This document shows, in pieces, positions 43,169 to 51,726 of a stretch of 64,000 nucleotides of DNA (the stretch's first letter is position 1; every line of letters begins with the position of its first letter). The DNA lies in the NCBI GenBank assembly GCA_964610505.1, contig CAZSXU010000003.1, forward strand, positions 100,314 to 164,313, read 5' to 3'. Source of the stretch: CAZSXU01 sp964610505 (GTDB lineage Bacteria > Arandabacterota > Arandabacteria > JAGLYR01). Under the pieces are notes generated by a model. The model was not told the origin of the DNA, searched no databases, and worked only from the letters and a program-made list of their open reading frames with translations. Position numbers and translations under genes: made by a program.

Positions 43169-44950
43169 ATGAAGCGGATTCTGATCACCGACTGCGGATC
43201 CACGACGACCAAGGCAATCCTGATCGTAACGGGTGAGGGCGGCAGCCGTCTTGCGGCCCGTGGGGAAGCCCCTACGACGGTGGAGGCGCCGCACGAGGAC
43301 GTGACTCGCGGAGTGCTGGGCGCCGTGGCCGATCTGGAATCCGCCGTTGGAGCGAGCCTCCTTCGGGAGGGCCGCGTTATGACACCCGGTTGCGGCGAGG
43401 CGGGCGTCGATCTCTACCTCTCCACATCGAGCGCCGGCGGCGGGCTCCAGATGGTGGTGGCCGGCGTCGTTCAGACCATGACGGCCGAATCCGCCGAGCG
43501 GGCGGCGTTGGGCGCGGGCGCGATCGTGATGGACACGCTGGCACTGAACGACGGGCGGTCCCCCCACGAACGGATCGAACGACTTCGCGAATTGAGACCC
43601 GACATGATTCTCCTCTCCGGCGGGGTCGACGGTGGGACGGTGACGCACGTCGTGGAACTGGCCGAGACCTTGGCCGCGGCCCGGCCCGCCGCGCGGCTTG
43701 GGGAATCCGCTCGGCTGCCGGTCATCTACGCCGGGAACCGGGACGCGCGAGGTCTCGTGGATGCGCGGCTTGGGGAGACAAGCCGCCTGTCCACGGTCGA
43801 CAACATCCGCCCGACGATGGAGCGGGAGAATCTGGCCCCCGCCCGCCGGGCCATTCAGGCCCTCTTTGAAGAACACGTCATGGCGCACGCGCCCGGGTAC
43901 GCAAGATTGGCGTCGTGGACGGGGGGACCCGTGGTGCCCACACCGGCGGCGGTCGGTTCGCTGATGCAGAGGCTGGCCCAATCCACCGGCCGAAATCTCC
44001 TGGGCGCCGACATCGGCGGCGCGACCACGGACGTGTTTTCCGTGGTCGGCGGTGTGTTCAACCGATCCGTGTCCGCCAATCTGGGAATGAGCTACTCGAT
44101 CGCCAACGTTCTGGTGGCGGCCGGCGTGGAGAAGATTCGAAGGTGGCTGACCATCGAACTGGACCCCGAACGGATCAGGGACCTCATCCGCAACAAGATG
44201 GTGCGGCCCACCACCGTTCCACAGACGCTCGAGGATCTGCGTCTGGAGCAGGCGGTGGCGCGGGAGGCGCTTGGCGGCGCCCTGGCCGAGCACGTCCGGC
44301 TGGCGTCGGGATTGAAGGGGGCCCGGCTGGAGAGGACGATTTCGGATACCTTCGAACAACGGGCGTCGGGTGAGGGTCTCCTGGACATGATGGGCATCGA
44401 TCTCATCATGGGAAGCGGGGGCATTCTCTCGCACGCGCCGCGCAGAGTCCAGGCCGCCGCCATGCTGATCGACGGATTCGGGCCGGAGGGCGTCACCGCG
44501 CTGGCGGTTGACAGCGTCTTCATGATGCCGCATCTGGGAATCCTGGCGGAGCACGAACCCGAGGTGGCGCTCGAGGTCTTTGGGCGCGATTGCCTCGTGC
44601 CGCTGGGAACTTGCGTGGCGCCGGCGGGACGCGGGCGGGCGGGAGAACCCTGCGTTCGAGTCACGCTCGAGGGGAATGCGCCGGAGGAGGTCGCCTACGG
44701 GGAGATCCGGCTTCACCGGCCCGCCTCGAATGAGACGTGCAAACTCACGGTGGAACCCGCCGGAGGATTTGACGTGGGGGCGGGTTCGGGAAGAACCGTG
44801 ACGCGCGACGTCGAGGGAGGGCGAGTGGGGGTCATCGTGGACACGCGAGGCCGAAGGCCCATGGTCCAGCCCGAGGATTCCGAAGAGGGACGACGGACCC
44901 GCCTTCGCTGGGAAGAGAGTCTGAATCTGTATCCAAGGAACAGACCATAG
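43169..44950 (+). CDS. MutL/GlmL-type ASKHA ATPase (glutamate mutase reactivase family)
   Basis: 593 residues. N-terminal ASKHA phosphate-1 loop TDCGSTTTKAILI (7-19) and a second ADIGGATTDVFSVVGG in the middle, the two nucleotide-binding motifs of the MutL family (PF13941), which protects or reactivates B12-dependent aminomutases (glutamate mutase, lysine 5,6- and ornithine aminomutase). Other family blocks: STSSAGGGLQMVVAGVV, LLSGGVDGG, TVDNIRPT and GSGGILSHAPR. No mutase subunit (MutS/MutE, KamDE, OraSE) occurs in the window. Its stop lies in a heptad tract. Confidence 0.9.
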   Translation: MKRILITDCGSTTTKAILIVTGEGGSRLAARGEAPTTVEAPHEDVTRGVLGAVADLESAVGASLLREGRVMTPGCGEAGVDLYLSTSSAGGGLQMVVAGVVQTMTAESAERAALGAGAIVMDTLALNDGRSPHERIERLRELRPDMILLSGGVDGGTVTHVVELAETLAAARPAARLGESARLPVIYAGNRDARGLVDARLGETSRLSTVDNIRPTMERENLAPARRAIQALFEEHVMAHAPGYARLASWTGGPVVPTPAAVGSLMQRLAQSTGRNLLGADIGGATTDVFSVVGGVFNRSVSANLGMSYSIANVLVAAGVEKIRRWLTIELDPERIRDLIRNKMVRPTTVPQTLEDLRLEQAVAREALGGALAEHVRLASGLKGARLERTISDTFEQRASGEGLLDMMGIDLIMGSGGILSHAPRRVQAAAMLIDGFGPEGVTALAVDSVFMMPHLGILAEHEPEVALEVFGRDCLVPLGTCVAPAGRGRAGEPCVRVTLEGNAPEEVAYGEIRLHRPASNETCKLTVEPAGGFDVGAGSGRTVTRDVEGGRVGVIVDTRGRRPMVQPEDSEEGRRTRLRWEESLNLYPRNRP

Positions 44951-45011
44951 AAAATAGACAATAGAGAATGGACTCCGGTTCGATTCGAATCTGTGAAATG
45001 TGTGGCTTGCT
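44946..45011. repeat. Heptad tract at the GlmL-type stop, followed by a nonamer repeat
   Basis: The stop TAG (44948-44950) begins AGAAAAT, AGACAAT and AGAGAAT in 7-base steps. A nonamer copy follows: AATCTGTGAAATGTGTGG then CTTGCTT at 44987-45011, as in the reverse copy at 48370. Confidence 0.85.
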
Positions 45012-45044
45012 TTTCTGACCGACCGTAGCTTGTGTGGTGCGAGG

Positions 45045-46160
45045 ATGGAAACCTACACTCAGGGGTTGATGGTCTCCGGGGGGATGCGGATCCGGCGCGA
45101 GCGGCGTCTTCCCGTCCCGGGCGAAGTGCGTGTTGAAAAGGGGCAACGCGTAGAGAGCGAAACGATTCTGGCGAGCGCGGAGCTTCCCGGGAAGGCCGAG
45201 GTGGTCAACGTCGCCGGAACGCTGGGCATTTCCCCCGGAGACGTCGAACGCTGCGCTCTCGTAAGGGAGGGAGACCGAATAGAAAGGGGAGGGGTCCTGG
45301 CGAGGTCCGCCGGTTTCCTGGGACTCTTCAAGACCAGTTGCGCGTCTCCCCTCTCGGGCCGGGTGGAATCCGTCTCGGCCGTGACCGGGCAACTGATCCT
45401 TCGAGGAGAGCCTTTGCCCGTCGATGTGACCGCCTACCTGGGCGGTGAGGTGGTCGAGGTGTTCCCCGGCGAAGGGGCCGCGGTGGAGACGGTGGGCGCC
45501 TTTGTCCAGGGGATCTTCGGGGTCGGGGGCGAGGCGTGGGGTCCGGTTTGCGTGCGGACCCAAGACGGCCAGGAGTGTCTGGACGCGAGCGGTCTGGACG
45601 AGAGTTGCCGCGGCGGCATCGTCGTCGGCGGGCGGGGTCTTTCGCCCGGATGCGTGGAGAGAGCGGCGGCTCTGGGGATTCGGGGTCTGGTGGTGGGAAG
45701 CATCACGGACAGGGATCTTCGCGCGCTTCTCGGCTATGATCTGGGAAGCGCCATCACGGGTTCCGAGGCGGTTCCGGCGACCCTGGTGATCACAGAGGGA
45801 TTCGGGGACCTGGCCATGGCCGACGCCACTTTCGAGGTTCTCCAATCGTGTGACGGAAGGAGCGGGTCGATCCACGGCAAGACCCAGATCCGGGCGGGCG
45901 TGATTCGCCCCGAAGTGGTGGTTCCCACGATCGCCGGGGCCGGCATGGCCGCGCCGCGCCCCGAAGTCCGAGGTACACTCGGCGTAGGGGTTCGCGTTCG
46001 GGGTGCTCGCGAGCCTTTCTTCGGGCGGGTGGGCAGGGTAACCGAACTTCCCGAGGAACCTGTAAAGTTGGAAACGGAGGCCGAGGTGAGAGTCGTGCGC
46101 GTGGTCTTTGAAGATGGACGCGAGGCCCTGGTGCCGCGAAACAACGTCGAAGCGATCTGA
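45045..46160 (+). CDS. Uncharacterised beta-rich protein next to GlmL
   Basis: 371 residues from ATG 45045; the frame extends upstream to GTG 45000 through repeat DNA, so the exact start is uncertain. The N-terminal half is Gly/Val-rich with repeated short strands resembling barrel-sandwich-hybrid or RnfC-like domains (VPGEVRVEKGQRVESETILA; LARSAGFLGLF; ASPLSGRVESVSAV). The C-terminal segment (GRVGRVTELPEEPVKLETEA ... RALVPRNNVE-like) looks SH3/KOW-like. There is no catalytic motif, signal peptide or clear membrane helix. Position directly after the MutL-family ATPase suggests a functional pair, but no function can be assigned. Confidence 0.7.
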   Translation: METYTQGLMVSGGMRIRRERRLPVPGEVRVEKGQRVESETILASAELPGKAEVVNVAGTLGISPGDVERCALVREGDRIERGGVLARSAGFLGLFKTSCASPLSGRVESVSAVTGQLILRGEPLPVDVTAYLGGEVVEVFPGEGAAVETVGAFVQGIFGVGGEAWGPVCVRTQDGQECLDASGLDESCRGGIVVGGRGLSPGCVERAAALGIRGLVVGSITDRDLRALLGYDLGSAITGSEAVPATLVITEGFGDLAMADATFEVLQSCDGRSGSIHGKTQIRAGVIRPEVVVPTIAGAGMAAPRPEVRGTLGVGVRVRGAREPFFGRVGRVTELPEEPVKLETEAEVRVVRVVFEDGREALVPRNNVEAI

Positions 46161-46176
46161 ATACGCGGGGGATGTC

Positions 46177-48327
46177 ATGGTGGACGAGAGCAGAAGTCAG
46201 GGATCGGACCCGTTGGACGTAATCTTCAAGCCTTCGTCGGTGGCCGTCATCGGCGCCTCGCGCCATCCGGGTTCCATCGGTTACCAGATCCTGGATAACC
46301 TCGTGACCTTTGGTTTCAAGGGCAAGGTGTTCCCGATCAACCCGTTCGCAGACGCCATTCACTCCTTCAAGTGCCACGCGTCGGTGCTCGACATCGCGGA
46401 TGCGATCGACCTCGCCGTCGTCGTGGTGCCCAAGGATCGGGTGTTCGAGGTCGTCGACCAGTGCGGGGAGAAGGGAATCCGGGGCCTGGTCGTCATCAGC
46501 GCCGGGTTCAAGGAGGTGGGGGGCGACGGCGTCGCCCAGGAACAGAAGTTGCTGGAGCAGGTGCACCGCTATGGTATGCGCATGGTGGGGCCCAACTGCA
46601 TGGGGGTGTTCAACGCCGATCCGCAGGTTTCGCTCCATGCGACGTTTGCGCCCGTCCACCCCCCCGCGGGAGACGTTGCGTTCATGTCCCAATCGGGCGC
46701 CCTGGGCGTGGCGATTCTCAACGTGGCCCGGGAGATGAACATCGGCTTTTCGTTCTTCGCCTCCGTGGGCAACAAGGCCGACATCGGCGGAAATGAGCTT
46801 CTGGCATACTGGGAAGATGATCCCCGGACTCGCGTGATCGCTCTGTACCTGGAGTCCTTCGGCGACCCTCGTGTGTTCACGCCGCTGGCTCGACGGATTG
46901 CCCGGAAGAAACCTCTGGTCGTGGTTAAGTCCGGAACCTCGGAGGCGGGCGCCCGGGCGGCGTCGTCGCACACCGGCGCCCTGGCGGGGCGGGACATCGC
47001 CATAGACGCCCTGTTGAACCAGTGCGGCGTCTTGAGGGCGCAGTCCATCGAGGAGATGTTCCACACGATCCAGGCTTTCACGCGATGCCCGCTCCCGGAG
47101 GGGAACCGGGTCTGCGTCTTGACCAACTCCGGAGGGCCGGCCATTCTGGCGACCGACGCGTGCGAAGAATACGGGCTGGAGATGGGGGCGCTGGCCGAGG
47201 AGACGAAGGAGAGTCTGCGGAAGATCCTGCCGGCCGAGGCGAGCGTCATCAACCCGGTGGATATGATCGCCAGCGCCGACCATCAAACCTACCGGGCTTG
47301 CCTGGACGTGATCTTGAATGACGCCGAAGTCGACATGGCGATGGTGATCTTCGTGCCTCCGATGATGATCAATCCCATCGACGTGGCCACGGCGGTCACG
47401 GAAGTCACCCGGGCGCACAAGAAGCCCGTCCTGGGCGTCTTCATGGCGCTGGAAGAGTTCTACGAACAGCTGCCGAAGGAGGTACCGGACCATCCGCCGC
47501 TGTTCTTCTTTCCCGAGCCTGCGGCGCGCGTCTGTTCGGATCTCTACCGGTACAGTCAGATGCGGAAGCGGCCCGAGGGATTCACTCCCGACTTCGAGGT
47601 GGACCGCGAGCGGGTGACGGGACTGCTGGCCGGCGCCCGGGGAGGGGAGGGCGGGTACCTTTCGATGGAAAATGCCTTTGCCGTGCTGGCCGCCTACGGA
47701 ATCCCGTCCTGTGCAATGAGCCGGGTGGGAAGTTCGGACGATGTGGCCGGGGCGGCGGCCGAGATCGGTTTCCCGGTAGCCGTAAAAGCCGGCGGCGCGG
47801 GCATTGTGCACAAGTCCGACGTCGGGGCGGTGGTTCTGGATCTTCGAAGCAAGGAGGACGTCGAGGTGGCGGTGGCGGGGATGAAGCGGAACCTGGAATC
47901 ACACAATCTGCTTTCCGAGCTCGACGGATTCGTGATTCAGGAGATGACCGAGTGCGGCCAGGAAGTCATCATCGGAATGAGCACGGACCCGCTCTTCGGC
48001 CCTCTTCTCATGTTCGGAATGGGCGGGAAGTACGTTGAGGTCTTCAAGGATGTTGTGTTCCGTCCGGTTCCCATCACCGACGTCGACGCCTGGGAGATGG
48101 TGGGAGCGGTCCGGGGTCTCCCGATCCTGAAAGGGGTGCGGGGGGAGAAGGGGGTCGATCTTTCGACGATCGTGGAAATGCTCCAGCGGGTTTCCCGGCT
48201 CGTGGCCGACTTCCCCGAGATTGCGGAACTCGACATCAATCCCTTCATGGCGTGTCCCGATCGCGCGGATTCGAAGATCGTTGACGCTCGGATCCGGATC
48301 GTCTCGGACGAACCCGCATCGAAGTAG
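46177..48327 (+). CDS. Acetate/acyl-CoA ligase (ADP-forming), fused alpha-beta
   Basis: 716 residues from ATG 46177 (GCGGGG upstream). Domain order: CoA-binding Rossmann (SVAVIGASRHPGSIGYQIL), succinyl-CoA-ligase-like domains with the phospho-His H265 in SSHTGALAG, then an ATP-grasp domain (GFPVAVKAGGAGIVHKSDVGAV; ELDINPFMA). It converts acyl-CoA plus ADP and phosphate to acid, CoA and ATP, an energy-conserving step in amino-acid or sugar fermenters; related enzymes are also protein acetyltransferases, but no GNAT domain is present. The gene is 16 bases after the beta-rich protein gene. Confidence 0.93.
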   Translation: MVDESRSQGSDPLDVIFKPSSVAVIGASRHPGSIGYQILDNLVTFGFKGKVFPINPFADAIHSFKCHASVLDIADAIDLAVVVVPKDRVFEVVDQCGEKGIRGLVVISAGFKEVGGDGVAQEQKLLEQVHRYGMRMVGPNCMGVFNADPQVSLHATFAPVHPPAGDVAFMSQSGALGVAILNVAREMNIGFSFFASVGNKADIGGNELLAYWEDDPRTRVIALYLESFGDPRVFTPLARRIARKKPLVVVKSGTSEAGARAASSHTGALAGRDIAIDALLNQCGVLRAQSIEEMFHTIQAFTRCPLPEGNRVCVLTNSGGPAILATDACEEYGLEMGALAEETKESLRKILPAEASVINPVDMIASADHQTYRACLDVILNDAEVDMAMVIFVPPMMINPIDVATAVTEVTRAHKKPVLGVFMALEEFYEQLPKEVPDHPPLFFFPEPAARVCSDLYRYSQMRKRPEGFTPDFEVDRERVTGLLAGARGGEGGYLSMENAFAVLAAYGIPSCAMSRVGSSDDVAGAAAEIGFPVAVKAGGAGIVHKSDVGAVVLDLRSKEDVEVAVAGMKRNLESHNLLSELDGFVIQEMTECGQEVIIGMSTDPLFGPLLMFGMGGKYVEVFKDVVFRPVPITDVDAWEMVGAVRGLPILKGVRGEKGVDLSTIVEMLQRVSRLVADFPEIAELDINPFMACPDRADSKIVDARIRIVSDEPASK

Positions 48328-48336
48328 CCGGGCATC

Positions 48337-48400
48337 TGCGAATGGGCGAATAGGCGGTGAAACCGAGGAAGCAAGCCACAGATTTCACAGATTCTACAGA
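48337..48400. repeat. Dispersed repeat cluster after the acyl-CoA ligase gene
   Basis: GCGAATGGGCGAATAGG (48340) matches 29827. Then AAGCAAGCCACAGATTTC and ACAGATTCTACAGACGGG in reverse orientation mirror the 44987-45011 copy, including the CTTGCTT end. Confidence 0.8.
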
Positions 48401-48511
48401 CGGGAATCGAACGCCCTGCGGGCGCCCATCCGGGAACCCGACTTCCTTGACACTTGCCCTCGTCACTTGCCCTTCAATTCAGAACTTAGAACTCGTCTTG
48501 CACCACAGAGA

Positions 48512-48688
48512 TCAGCCCGCCGCCTCCCAATCCATGGACAGTTTCTTCCCGCTCGCCGCGCAGTCACGGAGGTAGAGGTTGATCAGGGTTTCATAGGGGA
48601 TCCCCGTTTCCCCGGCCATTGCCTGAAAGTAGTCGATCGTGGCCCGGTCGAGACGAATCGTGACCTGACGCTTCAGGCGCCAGGATGT
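48512..48688 (-). pseudogene. CopG/BrnA-like antitoxin remnant (N-terminus lost)
   Basis: Read on the minus strand, the frame ending at TGA (48512-48514) gives RLKRQVTIRLDRATIDYFQA, then ETGIPYETLINLYLRD and a short tail SGKKLSMDWEAAG. This is the ribbon-helix-helix and C-terminal part of a BrnA/CopG-like antitoxin (I recognise the pattern Q-V-T-I-R-L-D ... G-I-P-Y-x-T-L-I-N-L-Y-L-R-D-C). The frame is open upstream to a stop at 48806-48808, but that stretch lacks any ATG, GTG or TTG and does not resemble the usual N-terminus, so the 5' end is gone or frameshifted. No partner toxin (BrnT or other) is seen nearby. Confidence 0.75.
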
Positions 48689-48816
48689 GGCATTGCAGGA
48701 TTCGCCCCCAAGACAGTCGGAGAGAAAGGCATCGGTTTGTCCTCTAGCGGTCTCGGGCGGGCGTGACAGCGCAACGCCACAATGGCACGTGTGGCCGACA
48801 GTGTGTCATTAACACC

Positions 48817-48829
48817 TGTCATATTGACA
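48817..48829. promoter_or_regulatory. Short inverted repeat TGTCA-TAT-TGACA
   Basis: Perfect 5-bp arms with a 3-base centre, inside AT-rich DNA; the right arm contains TTGACA. Could be an operator or part of a promoter upstream of hsp20. Confidence 0.4.
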
Positions 48830-48886
48830 TAACAATCTCCTCAGAATTCTCATTCATCCCCAGCATGAAGCCCGCGACTCCGGTTT

Positions 48887-48935
48887 TTCAAATCATTTTA
48901 AGGCAATTATTATAATAAGTTAGAGTGTCACACTC
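48887..48935 (+). promoter_or_regulatory. Probable hsp20 promoter with overlapping palindromic operator
   Basis: TTCAAA (48887-48892), 18-bp spacer, TATAAT (48911-48916), then a perfect 13-bp odd palindrome GAGTGTCACACTC (48923-48935) covering the expected start site. This design suggests repressor control; it is neither CIRCE nor a known HSR box by eye. Confidence 0.55.
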
Positions 48936-49087
48936 GCCAGCGTTCTCCGGTTCCCACAAGATTGGCACGCAAGGTGCAATAGGTTCTGGGCGAGTGGCGA
49001 AAGGGATGGGTAAGGGGTCGAGGATGAGTCAGGGAAAGAGGAAGAGGATCATTGGTACGTAGACAGTCAAAACAGGAGGTGTTCGAG

Positions 49088-49525
49088 ATGTTGGTGAAAT
49101 GGAGGCCCAGGTTCGGAATGTCACGGCCGGATGAGTTCGATCGGTTCTTCGACGACGTCTTCAACGTGTGGCGGGGCTCGGGCGGTGAGAACCGTTCGTG
49201 GATGCCGAGCGTCGACGTGGTCGAGGAGAACGGAGACTACGCGTTCAAGGCCGAGCTGCCGGGAATGAAGAAAGAAGACATCGACGTCCTCTTCGACCAC
49301 GGCGAGCTGGTGATCAAGGGCGAGCGGAAGTGGGAGGATGAGGATAAGAAGGAGAACTACCGCAGAATCGAGAGGCGGTACGGCAAGTTCGAGAGACGCT
49401 TCGTACTTCCCGACGAGGTGAACTCGGATGACGTGAGGGCCGAGTACAAGGATGGCGTGCTGAGCGTGGTGGTGCCGAAGATCGAGGCGCCGAAGCCTAA
49501 GCAGATTTCCGTAGAAGTGAAGTAG
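49088..49525 (+). CDS. Small heat-shock protein (Hsp20 family)
   Basis: 145 residues from ATG 49088 behind AGGAGGTG; ATG 49052 lies before that ribosome site and is less likely. The alpha-crystallin domain covers ~45-140 (SVDVVEENGDYAFKAELPGM, KENYRRIERRYGKFERRF, YKDGVLSVVVPK), with the family G-V-L motif. It is a holdase that keeps unfolded proteins soluble. Acidic/charged loop KWEDEDKKEN is usual. Precedes dnaK by 218 bases, separated by a strong hairpin, so the two are probably separate stress transcripts. Confidence 0.94.
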   Translation: MLVKWRPRFGMSRPDEFDRFFDDVFNVWRGSGGENRSWMPSVDVVEENGDYAFKAELPGMKKEDIDVLFDHGELVIKGERKWEDEDKKENYRRIERRYGKFERRFVLPDEVNSDDVRAEYKDGVLSVVVPKIEAPKPKQISVEVK

Positions 49526-49562
49526 CAGGGGTGCGCCGAGACTATCGGTGCAGGGATGGCAG

Positions 49563-49600
49563 GCCCCCGTTCCCGGAAACGTCAAACCGGGAACGGGGGC
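49563..49600 (+). terminator. Strong hairpin between hsp20 and dnaK
   Basis: Perfect 14-bp inverted repeat GCCCCCGTTCCCGG/CCGGGAACGGGGGC around a 10-base loop, 37 bases after the hsp20 stop. No T-run follows. Confidence 0.65.
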
Positions 49601-49743
49601 GCAAGTGCTTGTCGATGACGGGATTCCTTTCGGGGTTTTGTTCTGGACACGATGCGGCTTCATTGTCCATAGTAAAACGGGTGAATCGTAGACAATTCAT
49701 GACCGGTATCTAACGAGACACAGTCAGACAGGGGGAAAGCCAA

Positions 49744-51672
49744 ATGGGTAAGGTTATTGGAATCGATCTGGGAACCACAAACTCCTGCGTGGCGGTGATG
49801 GAAGGGGGAAAGCCCCTGGTCGTCGCCAACCAGGAGGGCCACCGAACCACGCCTTCGGTCGTGGCCTTTGCAAAGGACGGCCAGCGGCTCGTCGGGCAAG
49901 TGGCCAAACGTCAGGCCGTCACCAATCCCAAGAACACGATCTACTCGATCAAGCGCTTCATGGGGCGGCAGTTCGACGAGGTGTCGAGCGAGATTCAGAC
50001 GGTCGCGTACGAGGTCGGACGAGGCTCGTCGGGAGGCGTGGTGGTCAAGGCGGCCGACAAAGAGCTGACGCCGCCCGAGATCTCCGCGATGGTGCTTCAG
50101 AAGATGCGCCAGACGGCGGAGGATTACCTGGGCGAGAAGATTACCGAGGCGGTGGTCACCGTACCTGCGTACTTCAACGACTCACAGCGGCAGGCGACCA
50201 AGGATGCCGGACGGATCGCCGGTCTTGACGTCAAGAGGATCATCAATGAACCGACGGCTGCCTCGCTAGCCTACGGGCTCGACAAGAAGAAGAACGAGAA
50301 GATTGCCGTCTACGATCTGGGCGGCGGGACCTTTGATGTCTCCATTCTCGATATCGGGGACGGTGTGTTCGAGGTTAAGTCGACCAACGGCGATACGCAT
50401 CTGGGGGGGGATGACTTCGACCAGCGGATCATCGATTGGATGGTCTCGGAGTTCAAGAGCCAGGAGGGGATCGATCTGTCGAAGGACCCCATGGCCCTAC
50501 AGCGCCTGAAAGAAGCCGCCGAGAAGGCCAAGTGTGAGCTGTCGACTACGGCGGAGACCACGATCAACCTGCCGTTCGTTACGGCGGACGCGAACGGCCC
50601 CAAGCATCTGGTGATGAATCTCACTCGGGCCAAGTTCGAGCAGTTGGTGGAAGATCTGATCGAGCGGACCGTCGGGCCCTGCAAGAAAGCCATGGCGGAC
50701 GCCGATCTCCAGCCGTCCGAGATCGATGAGGTGATTCTGGTCGGCGGCTCGACTCGAATCCCGAAGGTTCAGGAGACGGTCAAAGGTCTCTTCGGGAAGG
50801 ACCCCAATAAGGGTGTGAACCCGGACGAGGTCGTTGCCGTGGGCGCGGCCATTCAGGGCGCCGTGCTGACGGGCGACGTTCAGGACGTGCTTCTTCTCGA
50901 CGTGACCCCGCTGTCTCTTGGAATCGAAACCCTCGGTGGCGTCATGACGAGACTCATCGAGAGAAACACCACGATCCCGACGTCAAAGAGCCAAATCTTC
51001 TCGACCGCGGAGGACAGCCAGACGACCGTGGACATCCACGTTCTCCAGGGAGAGCGTCAGATGTCCCTCGGAAACAAGACGATCGGGAGATTCCAGCTCA
51101 CGGGGATTCCCCCGGCACCCCGCGGCATGCCGCAGGTCGAGGTGAGTTTCGACATCGATGCCAACGGGATTCTCCAGGTTTCGGCGAAGGACAAGGCGAC
51201 GGGGAAAGAACAGTCGATCAAGATCCAGGCGTCCAGTGGTCTGAGTGAGCAAGAGATCGAGAAGATGGTCAAGGATGCGGACGCGCACGCGGATGACGAT
51301 CGCGCGCAGAAGGAGGCCGCGGAGATTCGGAACAACGCCGACCATCTGGTCTATCAGACCGAGAAACTGCTGAAAGAATCCGGTGACAAGATGGACGCGT
51401 CGTCACGGGCGGCTTTGGAGAAGGCGACCGAGGAAGCCAAGGAGGCGTTGAAGGCATCCGACATCAACCGGATCAAGTCGGCGACCGAAGCCCTGACCCA
51501 GGCCTCGCAGGCTGCAGCCAAGGTGATGTACGAGCAGGCCGCCGAGGCCGGTGCCGGGCCGGGTGCCGGGCCAGGCGCCGGAGGGCCGGGCCAACCGCCT
51601 CCGGGCGGCGAGCCCTCGGGGGAGAAGGAGAAGGAACAGGCCGTCGACGCCGATTTCGAGGTCGTCGACTAG
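49744..51672 (+). CDS. dnaK: Chaperone DnaK (Hsp70)
   Basis: 642 residues. ATPase motifs GIDLGTTNSCVAVMEGG, TVPAYFNDSQRQATKDAG, VYDLGGGTFDVSIL, EVILVGGSTRIPKV; substrate-binding domain with VQETVK and IGRFQLTGIPPAPRG. C-terminal Gly/Ala/Pro-rich linker (AGAGPGAGPGAGGPG) and end FEVVD, close to the usual EEVD-type. No grpE, dnaJ or hrcA lies beside it, and no CIRCE inverted repeat is seen in 49601-49743, so heat control, if any, is not HrcA-based here. Confidence 0.97.
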   Translation: MGKVIGIDLGTTNSCVAVMEGGKPLVVANQEGHRTTPSVVAFAKDGQRLVGQVAKRQAVTNPKNTIYSIKRFMGRQFDEVSSEIQTVAYEVGRGSSGGVVVKAADKELTPPEISAMVLQKMRQTAEDYLGEKITEAVVTVPAYFNDSQRQATKDAGRIAGLDVKRIINEPTAASLAYGLDKKKNEKIAVYDLGGGTFDVSILDIGDGVFEVKSTNGDTHLGGDDFDQRIIDWMVSEFKSQEGIDLSKDPMALQRLKEAAEKAKCELSTTAETTINLPFVTADANGPKHLVMNLTRAKFEQLVEDLIERTVGPCKKAMADADLQPSEIDEVILVGGSTRIPKVQETVKGLFGKDPNKGVNPDEVVAVGAAIQGAVLTGDVQDVLLLDVTPLSLGIETLGGVMTRLIERNTTIPTSKSQIFSTAEDSQTTVDIHVLQGERQMSLGNKTIGRFQLTGIPPAPRGMPQVEVSFDIDANGILQVSAKDKATGKEQSIKIQASSGLSEQEIEKMVKDADAHADDDRAQKEAAEIRNNADHLVYQTEKLLKESGDKMDASSRAALEKATEEAKEALKASDINRIKSATEALTQASQAAAKVMYEQAAEAGAGPGAGPGAGGPGQPPPGGEPSGEKEKEQAVDADFEVVD

Positions 51673-51700
51673 GTCCGTAGGTAGAAGAGAGCGTCTGCAG

Positions 51701-51726
51701 AGAGGGGGTCCGATCGGGCCCCCTCT
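51701..51726 (+). terminator. Terminator hairpin after dnaK
   Basis: AGAGGGGG and CCCCCTCT pair over 8 bp around a 10-base centre, 28 bases after the stop. No T-run. Confidence 0.6.

Larger units (their letters stand above)
48328..49087. other. Gene-poor, AT-rich stretch before hsp20
   Basis: 760 bp with dispersed repeats (48337-48400), a decayed antitoxin gene on the minus strand, two palindromes and a likely promoter. The segment 48790-48935 is clearly more AT-rich than the surrounding DNA. Confidence 0.8.

Noticed and set aside
45790..47811. Minus-strand open frame of over 600 codons
   Set aside because: Antisense to the acyl-CoA ligase and the beta-rich gene; no domain recognised.
48221..48766. 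Plus-strand frame at the end of the acyl-CoA ligase gene
   Set aside because: Runs from inside the ligase gene through repeat DNA and the antitoxin remnant on the other strand; no ribosome site or similarity.
49601..49743. CIRCE/HrcA operator before dnaK
   Set aside because: No TTAGCACTC-N9-GAGTGCTAA inverted repeat; only an AT-rich leader is seen.
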